A stretch of 64,000 nucleotides of DNA. It comes from UBA5336 sp964412785. Its GTDB lineage: Bacteria; Pseudomonadota; Alphaproteobacteria; Caulobacterales; Hyphomonadaceae. A model generated the notes under the pieces. That model was given only the letters and a program-made list of their open reading frames with translations. It searched no databases and was not told the DNA's origin. The stretch lies in NCBI GenBank assembly GCA_964412785.1, contig CAYPQD010000005.1, positions 23,293 through 87,292 of the forward strand, given 5' to 3'. The first letter of the stretch is position 1. Every line of letters begins with the position of its first letter. Shown here in pieces: positions 8,416 through 16,646 of this stretch. Both the position numbers and the translations under genes were made by a program.

Positions 8416-9339
8416 ATGACCGACTATCAGAATATCTTTACTCAGGTTCAGGTTCGCGGCCACTATGATGCGGGCGTCGATCTGCCGAAGGAGAACTGGC
8501 CGCGCACGCGGATCAAGAACTTCAGCCACCTGCTCGGCCGGATTGGCGATGCGCAGCTCGGACCGCTCTATCTCGGCTATACCGGCGTGGCTTCGCTGAT
8601 CTGCGGTTTCATCGCGATAGAGATCATCGGCCTCAACATGTGGGCCTCGGTGAACTGGGATCCGATCCGCTTCTTCGGCCAGCTGCCCTGGCTGGCCCTC
8701 GATCCGCCATCTGCCGAATATGGCGTCAGCCCGTTCGTCCCGCTGAACGAAGGCGGCTGGTGGCTGATCGCCGGCTTCTTCCTCACCGCGTCGATCCTGC
8801 TATGGTGGTGGCGAACCTATCGCCGGGCCAAGCAGCTGGGCATGGGCACGCACATTGCCTGGGCGTTCGCCTCCGCCATCTGGCTCTATCTCGTCTGCGG
8901 CTTCATCCGGCCGCTGGCCATGGGGAGCTGGGCGGAAGCGGTGCCATTCGGGATCTTCCCGCACCTCGACTGGACGAACAATTTCTCGCTGGTCTATGGC
9001 AACCTCTTCTACAACCCCTTCCACATGCTCTCGATCGTCTTCCTCTATGGCTCGGCCCTGTTGTTTGCCATGCACGGCGCGACGATCTTGGCAGTCGGTC
9101 GCTATGGCGGCGAGCGCGAGATCGAGCAGATCGTCGATCGGGGCACCGCCTCGGAGCGCGCCGCCCTGTTCTGGCGCTGGACCATGGGCTTCAACGCCTC
9201 GATGGAATCGATCCACCGCTGGGCCTGGTGGTTCGCGATCCTGTGCACGCTGACCGGCGGCATCGGCATCCTGCTGACCGGGACCGTGGTCGACAACTGG
9301 TATCTCTGGGGCGCGGAGAACGGCTTCGCCCGGCTCTGA
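8416..9339 (+). CDS. pufM: Photosynthetic reaction centre M subunit
   Basis: Partner of PufL in the type-2 reaction centre, 307 residues. The iron and quinone pocket motifs LLFAMHGATIL and SMESIHRWAWW are present, as is the Glu-containing stretch REIEQIVDRG. I chose the ATG at 8416, giving MTDYQNIFTQVQVRG, which matches known PufM N-termini; an in-frame codon at 8356 would overlap pufL. No pufC (bound cytochrome) or pufX follows; the operon ends at the terminator. Confidence 0.98.
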   Translation: MTDYQNIFTQVQVRGHYDAGVDLPKENWPRTRIKNFSHLLGRIGDAQLGPLYLGYTGVASLICGFIAIEIIGLNMWASVNWDPIRFFGQLPWLALDPPSAEYGVSPFVPLNEGGWWLIAGFFLTASILLWWWRTYRRAKQLGMGTHIAWAFASAIWLYLVCGFIRPLAMGSWAEAVPFGIFPHLDWTNNFSLVYGNLFYNPFHMLSIVFLYGSALLFAMHGATILAVGRYGGEREIEQIVDRGTASERAALFWRWTMGFNASMESIHRWAWWFAILCTLTGGIGILLTGTVVDNWYLWGAENGFARL

Positions 9340-9373
9340 CCGGACCAGTCGCCCGCACCTTGACACTCTGAAG

Positions 9374-9402
9374 AAAGGCCGCGCGCCGCGCGGCCTTTTT
9401 TT
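9374..9402 (+). terminator. Intrinsic terminator of the bch-puf superoperon
   Basis: An inverted repeat AAGGCCGCGC-GCC-GCGCGGCCTT followed by seven T residues forms a textbook rho-independent terminator 35 bases after the pufM stop. It also abuts the end of the convergent gene at 9402-9668 and may partly serve both strands. Confidence 0.9.
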
Positions 9403-9668
9403 CATGCACGGCGAAGCGCCCGCCATGCCAGCCAAAGTGTCAGGACCTGCAACAGCCCACTGGCGGCCAGAGCGGCCTGCAGCTGTGTCGGCGCCTGCTC
9501 AAGTGCAGCCTGCAGTGCGATCATCAGGACGAGGCCACAGGCGAGGAAGGCAGCGAGCGGAAGGATCCAGCGGCCCTGCCCGGCCCGGGCAAGCAGGCCG
9601 GCGAGCACTGCAAATTCCAGGAGGACAGCGATCTGGATCGCCTGCAGGATTTCCGGCGTGACCGGCAT
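9402..9668 (-). CDS. Small membrane protein of unknown function
   Basis: 88 residues with about three hydrophobic spans (AIQIAVLLEFAVLAGLLA, WILPLAAFLACGLVLMIAL, and a C-terminal LLQVLTLWLAWRAL) ending in RRA. I do not recognise a family. It lies 36 bases downstream of tspO in the same direction and is probably the last gene of the ppsR-side operon. Codon use resembles its neighbours. A photosynthesis-linked role is only suggested by position. Confidence 0.6.
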   Translation of the reverse strand: MPVTPEILQAIQIAVLLEFAVLAGLLARAGQGRWILPLAAFLACGLVLMIALQAALEQAPTQLQAALAASGLLQVLTLWLAWRALRRA

Positions 9669-9704
9669 TCCGACCTCCAGGCCAGCCTCCGCGCGCCCGC
9701 CCGC

Positions 9705-10184
9705 TCAGGCGAAGGGCGCGTTCAGCATGACAACGGCAAAGTTGAGGTAGCCCGCAAAGCCCACCCAAGCGAGATAGGGCAGGAGCAGCAGGCTGGCGCG
9801 TGGTGCAAACCGGGCGAAGACGACGACCATCGCCAACACCGACATCCACAGGGTCGCAACCTCTGCCAGCGCCCAGTCCGGCCGCTGCACGGTGAAGAAC
9901 AGGACGCTCCACACCACATTCAGCACGGCATTGACGGCAAACAGGGCGACAACTGACGCGCGCTGGCCGCGCGTGCGCGCACCCTGCCAGGCGGTTACGC
10001 CGGCGATGATGCAGAGAGCGTAGATAAGCGTCCAGGCCGGAGCAAACAGCCAGTCCGGCGGGTTCAGCGCCGGCTTCTCTAGTCCACGATACCACGGGCC
10101 TATGCGCGTTGCCGCGCCGCCCAGGACAGCAACGACACACGCGGCACCGATCGCAACCAGGGCGGGCCGGCGCGCCAGGGTCAT
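9705..10184 (-). CDS. tspO: TspO/MBR family tryptophan-rich sensory protein
   Basis: Five-span outer-membrane-type TspO protein, 159 residues. The family signature WYRGLEKPALNPPDW followed by LFAPAWTLIYAL is clear. In Rhodobacter sphaeroides TspO binds porphyrins and dampens expression of photosynthesis genes in response to oxygen. The ATG at 10184 begins MTLARRPALVAIG and is seven bases past the bchP stop, so the two are cotranscribed. Confidence 0.92.
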   Translation of the reverse strand: MTLARRPALVAIGAACVVAVLGGAATRIGPWYRGLEKPALNPPDWLFAPAWTLIYALCIIAGVTAWQGARTRGQRASVVALFAVNAVLNVVWSVLFFTVQRPDWALAEVATLWMSVLAMVVVFARFAPRASLLLLPYLAWVGFAGYLNFAVVMLNAPFA

Positions 10185-10191
10185 GGGCAGG

Positions 10192-11421
10192 CTAGCGCTG
10201 CTGGACGGGCGCCATGCCAAGCAGGTGCGCGGTATCCTTCAGGAAAATACGCACATGCGCCACCGGATTGGCGCGCACCAGCTTCTTGTTCATGTAGGCT
10301 TCCCATGTCAGCCGCTGCACGTCCTTGTCATCACAGATGTTGACGAAGCGCTCGCGGCGCTTGTCATTGCGGTACCAGAAATGCTGCATCATCCGAAGGA
10401 CGAAGAACACCTTGCCGTGCTTGGACATATACGACTTGCGGACACGGGCAAGCGCGCGCGCATCCCCGGTCTTCAGCGCCGTGTCGACCCCCTCCGCAGC
10501 CAGCCGCCCGCCAAGCATCGCATAATAGATGCCCTCACCCGAGGCGGGAGCGACGCATCCGGCCGCATCACCGGCCAGGACGACATCGCGGCCATTGTCC
10601 CAGCGCTTCAGCGGCTTCAGCGGGATCGGCGCTCCCTCGGTGCGGATCGTCTCCGCGCCGGTGAGGTCGGCCACGTCACGCAACGCGCCCACCGCGCCGC
10701 GCAGGGAAAAGCCCTTCTGGGCGCTGCCGACACCGACGCTCGTCGTCTCGCCATGGGGAAACACCCAGGCGTAGAAGTCCGGCGACAGGCGACCGTCATA
10801 ATGGATCTCGCAGCGGCTGCCATCGAAGTCCTCGCCATTTGCCCGAAGCGGGCTCGCGATGATCTCATGATAGGCAAAGACGCAGTGCTTCTCGTCGGCG
10901 CCCTCCATTTCCTGCTCGGCCACTTTCGACTTGGCGCCATCGGCACCGATCACGAAGCGGGCGCGCACACGCTCAACCGGTCCGCTGCGCGCAGTGCCCT
11001 TCGGCGTATAGCAGACGATCGCCATGCCCTCCGCGTCGCGTTCGATCCGCTGGAAACCGCCATCGCGCCGCTCTGCGCCGGCCTGGCGGGCGCGCTCGCG
11101 CAACCACTCATCGAAATGCTCGCGGTCGACCATGGCGACGGAGCCCCCTTCTATTGGCATGTCGACCGTGCGGCCGGCCGGCGATACCATGCGCGCGGTG
11201 CTCGCGCGGGCTACGATCAGGCCCGGCGGGATCTCGAACTCACGCTCCAGCGCCGGCGGGATGGCGCCGCCGCAGGGCTTGATCCGTCCGGACTTGTCGA
11301 GCAGCAGGACATCATGGCCGCCGCAGGCAAGGTCCCAGGCGGCAATGGCGCCGGCGGGCCCGCCGCCGACGACGACGGCGTCATAGGTTCGCAGGTCGCG
11401 GTGTTCGGGGGCGTCTTCCAT
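10192..11421 (-). CDS. bchP: Geranylgeranyl diphosphate/geranylgeranyl-bacteriochlorophyll reductase
   Basis: FAD-dependent oxidoreductase of 409 residues that reduces the geranylgeranyl tail to phytyl. The N-terminal dinucleotide-binding motif VVVGGGPAGAIAA and the second FAD motif VVLAGDAAGCVAPASGEGI are present. It ends in the family's conserved MNKKLVRANP region and lies 29 bases downstream of the PucC-like gene. Confidence 0.96.
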   Translation of the reverse strand: MEDAPEHRDLRTYDAVVVGGGPAGAIAAWDLACGGHDVLLLDKSGRIKPCGGAIPPALEREFEIPPGLIVARASTARMVSPAGRTVDMPIEGGSVAMVDREHFDEWLRERARQAGAERRDGGFQRIERDAEGMAIVCYTPKGTARSGPVERVRARFVIGADGAKSKVAEQEMEGADEKHCVFAYHEIIASPLRANGEDFDGSRCEIHYDGRLSPDFYAWVFPHGETTSVGVGSAQKGFSLRGAVGALRDVADLTGAETIRTEGAPIPLKPLKRWDNGRDVVLAGDAAGCVAPASGEGIYYAMLGGRLAAEGVDTALKTGDARALARVRKSYMSKHGKVFFVLRMMQHFWYRNDKRRERFVNICDDKDVQRLTWEAYMNKKLVRANPVAHVRIFLKDTAHLLGMAPVQQR

Positions 11422-11450
11422 GGGAGTCTGGTCCTTTCAGCAAGCGGGGG

Positions 11451-12812
11451 TCAGTCAGCAATGAGGGCTTCGCCGGCGGGCATGGCCGGCAGGCGTCGCG
11501 TGTCGGCAGCGCTGGTGCCAACGCGAAGAGCGAGCATGGCGGCAACCACGAAGAGTGCGGCTTCGGCAGCGAACACGGCCATGAAGGCGCCGCCGGTTTC
11601 CGGTGTCAGCAGCCGCATGACATCGAGCGCTGCGGCGCCGAGAAAGCCGCCAATACCGAAGGCGATCGCCTGCGAGGCGCCCCACAGGCCCATGCGGATG
11701 CCCTCGCGGCCAGGCGCGCCGGCGCTGGCCAGTGTCATCATCGACCCGATTGCAGCGACCGCGAAGGCGCCATTGGCGAGCCCGAGAGCGAAAACGGTCG
11801 GCTCCAGCGGCCAGGCCGGACCAATTGAGGCTGCGCCCGTCAGCGCGAGCAGCGCGGCTGCAGACGCCAGACAGCCGGCCATTGTCCAGTGGCGCATGAA
11901 GCCCGCGCGCGATTTGCCAATGGTCGTGGCAATGATGGCGGTCAGGATCATGCCGAGCAGCACGCCCATGTTCTGAACGCCCGCTAACGCTGTCGATTCT
12001 CCCGGAGCATAGCCGTAAATCAGGCCGGCAAACGGTTCAAGGATCAGGTCCTGCGCCGAATACGCAAGCATGGAGACAAAGACGAACACCGTGAACCGCC
12101 GCGCCTGGGTCTCGCCCCAGATCTCGCGGAAAGCGGCCTGGAAGCGACCCCCGCCGGTCGCCTCCGGCTCGCGGCCGGCGGCGTTGCGCCGGGCGGATGA
12201 CTCCAGGCCCCACAAGGCGAGCGCTGTGAGCCCTATGGCAAACAGGGAGACGCCCGCGGTAACGGCAACAAGCCGGCTCATCGAGAACGGGTCCAGCAGC
12301 TGCCCGGCAACGCTGGCGGTGATGACAAAGCCGACAATCATCATGATCCAGACCACGGCGGCAGCCGCCGCCTTGCGCTCCGGCGCCGTCTCGGTCGCCA
12401 GCAGCGCGAGCAGGTTCGTTCCGGAAGCACCGACGCCAATGCCGATCAGGAGAAAGGCGAGGAAGGCTGCAAGCGCTCCTGTAACCGGTGCGGTCACCAT
12501 CCAGGCCGTCGACAGGGCAGCGAAGACTGCACCGAAGGCGAGGACGGCCATGCCGCCGACGATCCACGGGGTGCGCGCTCCCCCCTGGTCAGCGCCGTGA
12601 CCCCAGCGCGGGCGGGCCATCTGGACGGCATAGTGCCAACCGACGAGCGCGCCGGGCAGAATTGCCGGCAGGGCGATCTCGACCACCATCACCCGGTTGA
12701 GCGTCGAAGTGGTCAGGATAATGATTGCGCCGATACTGGTCTGCACCAGTGCCAGGCGGAAGATTCCAAACCAGCCGAGGAAGCGCGGCGCAGTGGCGGC
12801 CCGCCCGGTCAT
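11451..12812 (-). CDS. PucC-family (BCD) major facilitator-like protein
   Basis: Twelve-span membrane protein of 453 residues. It has the PucC/LhaA family signature STLNRVMVVEIALPA and the later motif AYSAQDLILEPFAGLIYGY. Family members help assemble light-harvesting complexes or handle bacteriochlorophyll at the membrane. This locus between bchG and bchP is often labelled bch2 or pucC. The ATG overlaps the bchG stop (ATGA). A second paralogue, lhaA, is at 25400-26836. Exact substrate is unproven. Confidence 0.9.
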   Translation of the reverse strand: MTGRAATAPRFLGWFGIFRLALVQTSIGAIIILTTSTLNRVMVVEIALPAILPGALVGWHYAVQMARPRWGHGADQGGARTPWIVGGMAVLAFGAVFAALSTAWMVTAPVTGALAAFLAFLLIGIGVGASGTNLLALLATETAPERKAAAAAVVWIMMIVGFVITASVAGQLLDPFSMSRLVAVTAGVSLFAIGLTALALWGLESSARRNAAGREPEATGGGRFQAAFREIWGETQARRFTVFVFVSMLAYSAQDLILEPFAGLIYGYAPGESTALAGVQNMGVLLGMILTAIIATTIGKSRAGFMRHWTMAGCLASAAALLALTGAASIGPAWPLEPTVFALGLANGAFAVAAIGSMMTLASAGAPGREGIRMGLWGASQAIAFGIGGFLGAAALDVMRLLTPETGGAFMAVFAAEAALFVVAAMLALRVGTSAADTRRLPAMPAGEALIAD

Positions 12813-13720
12813 GCGGCGCCTCCCCGGGCGGCGATGGCCAGCGCCGTCACCAACATGCCCAGGACATAGAAGAGGACGCCAGTGCCATTGTACCAGGGCG
12901 CCTTGCCCCGCGGGTCCTGCAGCAAGACCCCCATGGCAGCGACCTGCGCGGCCAGCAGCAATGTGACGATTGCCGCATGCAAGGGCGCGCCGATCCACAG
13001 GAGGCCCACAATGACAATCAGCTGCGGCAGGGCCATCACCCAGCAGGCGAGCTCAGCGGCACGCTCGGGGCCAAGCTGGACCGGCAGGGTGCGCACACCG
13101 AGGGCCCGGTCGCCCTCAATCGCCTTGAAATCATTCAGGGTCATGATGCCGTGAGCGCCGATCGAATAGACAATGGCGGCGGCCAGGATCAGGGGTGACG
13201 GCAGCTGGCCGAGCACGACGGCGGCACCGGTAAACCAGGCGAGCCCCTCATAGGAGAAGCCGACCGCCGCATTGCCCCACCAGCCATTCATCTTCAGGCG
13301 GAAGGGCGGCGCGCTGTAGGCCCAGGCAAGCGCCACGCCGACAAGGGCCGCGACAAAGGCCCAGGAGCCGAGCACCGCGCCGAGAATGAGCGAGGCAGCC
13401 GACCAGAAAACCGCGATGTAGAGCGCCCAGCGGCCAGGAATCCGCCCCGATGGCACAGGCCGGTCCGGTTCGTTGATCGCGTCCACGTGCCGGTCGAACC
13501 AGTCATTCACGGCCTGGCTGGCCGCACAGACCATGGGGCCTGCGAGCAGGACACCCCCGAGAATGAACGCCCACCGCTCCAGAAGCGGTTCGCCTGCGGA
13601 GACGACCCCGCACATGAAGGCCCACATGGCGGCAAACCAGGTGACAGGCTTGGACAGCTCAAGGATCGCCCCCGGCGAGGGCAGCGCTCTTTGCGGGACG
13701 CTGAGGCTGGCATCAGTCAT
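12809..13720 (-). CDS. bchG: Bacteriochlorophyll synthase (polyprenyltransferase)
   Basis: UbiA-family membrane prenyltransferase, 303 residues. It esterifies bacteriochlorophyllide a with geranylgeranyl diphosphate. The first aspartate-rich motif is QAVNDWFDRHVDAINEPDRP and the second region is HGIMTLNDFKAIEGDR. I use the ATG at 13720 (MTDASLSVPQ); a promoter-like element ends only five bases upstream, so the message may be leaderless. Confidence 0.95.
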   Translation of the reverse strand: MTDASLSVPQRALPSPGAILELSKPVTWFAAMWAFMCGVVSAGEPLLERWAFILGGVLLAGPMVCAASQAVNDWFDRHVDAINEPDRPVPSGRIPGRWALYIAVFWSAASLILGAVLGSWAFVAALVGVALAWAYSAPPFRLKMNGWWGNAAVGFSYEGLAWFTGAAVVLGQLPSPLILAAAIVYSIGAHGIMTLNDFKAIEGDRALGVRTLPVQLGPERAAELACWVMALPQLIVIVGLLWIGAPLHAAIVTLLLAAQVAAMGVLLQDPRGKAPWYNGTGVLFYVLGMLVTALAIAARGGAA

Positions 13721-13725
13721 GCCAA

Positions 13726-13766
13726 ACCGTAAAATTGACACTCGAATGTGTCAATCTGGATTTACG
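13726..13766 (-). promoter_or_regulatory. bchG promoter with PpsR-type operator
   Basis: Read on the minus strand: -35 TTGACA (13754-13749), a 17-base spacer, and -10-like TACGGT (13731-13726). The -35 overlaps the dyad TGTCAATCTGGATTTACG (13749-13766), which has TGT-N12-ACG spacing, one base from the PpsR consensus. The same place holds an inverted repeat TTGACA-N8-TGTCAA (13735-13754), the same arrangement as at 1751-1770 before bchC. Confidence 0.55.
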
Positions 13767-13808
13767 CCTTTTGACGGGTTTGTCGCGCGCCGCTGACGGC
13801 GGGCGGCC

Positions 13809-15230
13809 TCAGGAGCGGTTGTTGTCGATGCCCGAGCGCTTCAGCTTGGAATACAGGCCCTGCCGGCTCAGTCCGAGCATCTCCGCCGCCGAGGCGCGGT
13901 TGTGGTCGGTGATCTCCAGCGCCGCCTCGATGCAGAGCTTCTCGATCAGATCGGTGGACTCGCGTACAATGTCCTTGAGCGGCACCCGTCCGACCAGTTC
14001 CGTCAGCTGGTCGACCGAGCGCGGCAGCTGTTCGCCGATCCGCGCCCCGGTCTGGAGGCGGCGGGAGACGTTGCGAACCGAAAGGCCAATCACTTCCGAG
14101 CCGCCGACTGGCGCACCGACCGCGGAGACCTCCACGGAGTCCTCAACGCCAAACCGATCGCGCAGGACGGTCCCGAAATTGCGCACCAGGCCATGGGTCT
14201 TCAGGGTCGAGACGAGGACATTGATGTCGGTGGCAGAGCGGCCGAGCACGTCAACGAGGCGAATACCCACGACCTGACTGTCGCTTGCCGACTTGGTCAT
14301 GTCCACGAATGCACGGTTGGCGGCAAGGATGCGCAGGTCCATGTCCACCACGACCAACCCGTCGGGCAGCGCCTCCAGCACGTCATGGAGTGCCCGGCGC
14401 GCGGACACCTCGACAGGGTCGCTGCCCTCCGGCAGGAACCGGACGATCAGCCGGGTCGCCCGGTCCTCACGGAAGGCAGACGCGGCAATGCGGCAGCGCT
14501 GGCCGGACACCAGCTCGACCTCCTCACCGAGTGCCTGGCCTGTGGCAAGCGCGCGGGCAATGACCATGTCGACACCCCGCCGCGTCGTCTCGCAGACCAG
14601 GCCGGCAAGTGCACGCCCGCAGAGTGATGCCGGCAACGCGCCAAGCAGGTCGCCGACCGCCCGGTTGGCCTCGTCAATCTTCAGGGTGGCTGCATTGACG
14701 ATGACCACTGGTTCGGAGATCGCCTCGAACAGGAGGCGATAGCGCGCTTCGGTCTGGCGCAGGCGAGAATAGTCACGCTCCAGGCCCTGCTGCGCCTCGA
14801 TCAGGCGCTGCTGCAGGGCCGCGACGGAACGAAGGTCCTGGCCGAGCGCAAGCAGGCGGTCCTTGGGCCCGATATTGATCGCGATATACTTCACCGGCAC
14901 GTCAAGGGCGGAGGCGGAGGGATGATTGACCTGACGCCACCAGCTGCGCCCCCCGCCGGCACCTTTGAGAAGGTCCTCGATCTTCTTGCGGCTGTCGGCG
15001 GCCACAGTGTTGACCCACGGCTTGCCGCGCCAGGCACTGGCATACCCCTCAGCGACAAGATCGGCATTGCCAACCGAAACGTCACGAATAATACCGTCAT
15101 CGATGATAAGTGCCACGTCCGTGGCCGACGTCACGATTTCAGCGGTGGTCGCGACATCAAGGCCGGACAGGAAGTCGGCCGGGCGCGCGAATGGCACCAT
15201 GTCATCGTGTTTCGGCTTCGTGGCATCCAT
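13809..15230 (-). CDS. ppsR: PpsR/CrtJ redox-responsive transcriptional repressor
   Basis: 473-residue regulator with an N-terminal region, PAS domains around residues 160-265 and 280-390, a Q-rich linker helix near 140-152, and a C-terminal Fis-type helix-turn-helix (ASAAEMLGLSRQGLYSKLKR, about 447-466). It represses bch, crt and antenna genes in oxygen. Cys433 lies 41 residues from the C-terminus, the same distance as the redox-active Cys424 in R. sphaeroides PpsR. Cys204, Cys213 and Cys246 are candidates for its partner cysteine. Located 32 bases after ppaA. Confidence 0.93.
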   Translation of the reverse strand: MDATKPKHDDMVPFARPADFLSGLDVATTAEIVTSATDVALIIDDGIIRDVSVGNADLVAEGYASAWRGKPWVNTVAADSRKKIEDLLKGAGGGRSWWRQVNHPSASALDVPVKYIAINIGPKDRLLALGQDLRSVAALQQRLIEAQQGLERDYSRLRQTEARYRLLFEAISEPVVIVNAATLKIDEANRAVGDLLGALPASLCGRALAGLVCETTRRGVDMVIARALATGQALGEEVELVSGQRCRIAASAFREDRATRLIVRFLPEGSDPVEVSARRALHDVLEALPDGLVVVDMDLRILAANRAFVDMTKSASDSQVVGIRLVDVLGRSATDINVLVSTLKTHGLVRNFGTVLRDRFGVEDSVEVSAVGAPVGGSEVIGLSVRNVSRRLQTGARIGEQLPRSVDQLTELVGRVPLKDIVRESTDLIEKLCIEAALEITDHNRASAAEMLGLSRQGLYSKLKRSGIDNNRS

Positions 15231-15262
15231 GTGTCAAACACCCATAGGCCGCTGTCCGGGAG

Positions 15263-16183
15263 TCAGGCTCCGGCCCGGGCAGCGTCAAGCAAGTTATGCG
15301 CCGTCTCGGGGGCAGACGACGCCGATCTGGCGCACCCATCGGCACCGACCCTGTCCACCAGGGCCGGATTGCTGAGAAAGGTCTGTCCGCCGACGATTAT
15401 CTTGAGCGCCGGGTTCTGCGACGCTTTTCGAAGGTTTGCGATCTCCACGACCAGGTCGCGTTCGGGGGGCGTGCGTGACACCGAAAGGCCGCACACATCA
15501 AAATACTCCTCGCCGACAATCTGGCAGAGTTCGCCTGTGCTCGCACCCGGTTCGCTCCAGACCTGCCAGCCGGACCGGCGGAAGAACTCCGCAACGATCA
15601 GCACGCCGAAGACGTGCTGGTCATGGCACGCGGTCGCCAGCAGGACCTTCTGGCCCGGACTGGCACCGCCCTGGAAGGTGGTATCGCCGACAACGCTGTT
15701 GTGACGCAGCACCTCGTGCAGACGACAAAGGCCAAGGGTGACATCGGTGAAGCTCGCCCGGTCATCATCCCAGAGTTCGCCGAGCTGGCGGGCGGCGGTG
15801 GCAAGCAGGTCGGTAAACACCGCCTCTATCGGAACGCCGCGGGCAATCAGGCCATCGACGAAGGCGCTCACGGCAACCGCGGAATCGCTGATCAGCAGGC
15901 TGACAAAATAGGTGCGCTCGTCCTCGGTGATACCGGCGGGGGCAGCACCCGTCCGCCGGCCGCGAACCGGATCGCCGGCGTCGAATCCGGGTGACTGACT
16001 GTGGACAAGCATGAGGCGGGGCAGGACTTCGACCTCGATGGCGCGCATCAGGTCACGGGCGACGTCAGACGCGCCATTCACGCAGTCAAGCCGGCCCTCA
16101 AGACTCGACAAGGATCTGACGATCCGGTCGGTGTCATCCTCAAGAGCCGCTGCCGTTCCGGCCGCCGGTGCCTCTTCGCTCAT
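15263..16183 (-). CDS. ppaA: PpaA/AerR-type B12-binding photosynthesis regulator
   Basis: 306-residue protein with a cobalamin-binding fold. The loop CHDQHVFGVLIVAEFFRRSGW carries the DxHxxG-like cobalt-coordinating histidine, and an upstream helical segment, LWDDDRASFTDVTLGL, matches the SCHIC/B12 family. AerR binds B12 under light control and antagonises CrtJ/PpsR. Its position next to ppsR and divergent from bchF is conserved. PpaA and AerR are orthologues; the symbol choice is a convention. Confidence 0.9.
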   Translation of the reverse strand: MSEEAPAAGTAAALEDDTDRIVRSLSSLEGRLDCVNGASDVARDLMRAIEVEVLPRLMLVHSQSPGFDAGDPVRGRRTGAAPAGITEDERTYFVSLLISDSAVAVSAFVDGLIARGVPIEAVFTDLLATAARQLGELWDDDRASFTDVTLGLCRLHEVLRHNSVVGDTTFQGGASPGQKVLLATACHDQHVFGVLIVAEFFRRSGWQVWSEPGASTGELCQIVGEEYFDVCGLSVSRTPPERDLVVEIANLRKASQNPALKIIVGGQTFLSNPALVDRVGADGCARSASSAPETAHNLLDAARAGA

Positions 16184-16646
16184 CTCTTCCTCCTTGGTGG
16201 TGGGCCTGTCAGCCCGTCACCTCCTCGTGTTTCACCTGTTACGCCACTGTCACGCCACGCTCTGCCGGTATCGGTCCCGTCCGGCCCTCGCCCGTTATCC
16301 GGGCTGTAATGAAGCATGTCTCGTCGATCCTGACAGCGCCCCCTGGCACTCGCACCGGCCCCTTCATCGGACTGTCTCTGAAAAGGTCGTGCCCGAAGGG
16401 CCGGAGCAATGCTCCCAGCCGGCTTACCGGACGTCGGTGAAGACGTCGTGATCGGGCCCGGCAAGGGGAGAGGCGCAAAGATCATTAACATTGGTAACAG
16501 ATTTGAAGCACGCGGAATAGCTCCTTCCTTCCCGCTGAGGTTCGCGCGAGACGGTCGCGGCGTCAAGGAATTTTGACGTCAACCGGAATTGACACACCCG
16601 GCAACGGCACGTTAGCGTCCTGATCAACGAGCTGCCCAGGGTGCCC
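16184..16646. promoter_or_regulatory. Divergent ppaA-bchF regulatory interval (no gene seen)
   Basis: This 463-base gap has no convincing coding frame on either strand. Its right third carries the bchF promoter and PpsR-like dyads. An AT-richer stretch at 16480-16505 (ATTAACATTGGTAACAG) may belong to a leftward ppaA promoter. Near ppaA, TGTTACGCCACTGTCACG (16237-16254) has TGT-N12-ACG spacing, a weak PpsR match. Confidence 0.5.
16561..16617 (+). promoter_or_regulatory. bchF promoter with two overlapping PpsR-type dyads
   Basis: Two dyads of the form CGTCA-N8-TGAC(G/A) overlap by two bases: CGTCAAGGAATTTTGACG (16561-16578) and CGTCAACCGGAATTGACA (16577-16594). Each keeps the N12 spacing of PpsR sites. 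The second ends in a perfect -35 hexamer TTGACA (16589-16594). With a 17-base spacer, a weak -10 (TTAGCG, 16612-16617) follows. This predicts PpsR repression of the whole bchF-to-hemA run. Confidence 0.6.

Noticed and set aside
10102..11976. A 624-codon plus-strand frame opposite tspO, bchP and the PucC-like gene
   Set aside because: Shadow of three recognisable genes.
15231..15262. PpsR autoregulatory site before ppsR
   Set aside because: TGTCAAACACC is present but no partner half-site falls at N12 spacing, and the ppaA gene is only 32 bases upstream.
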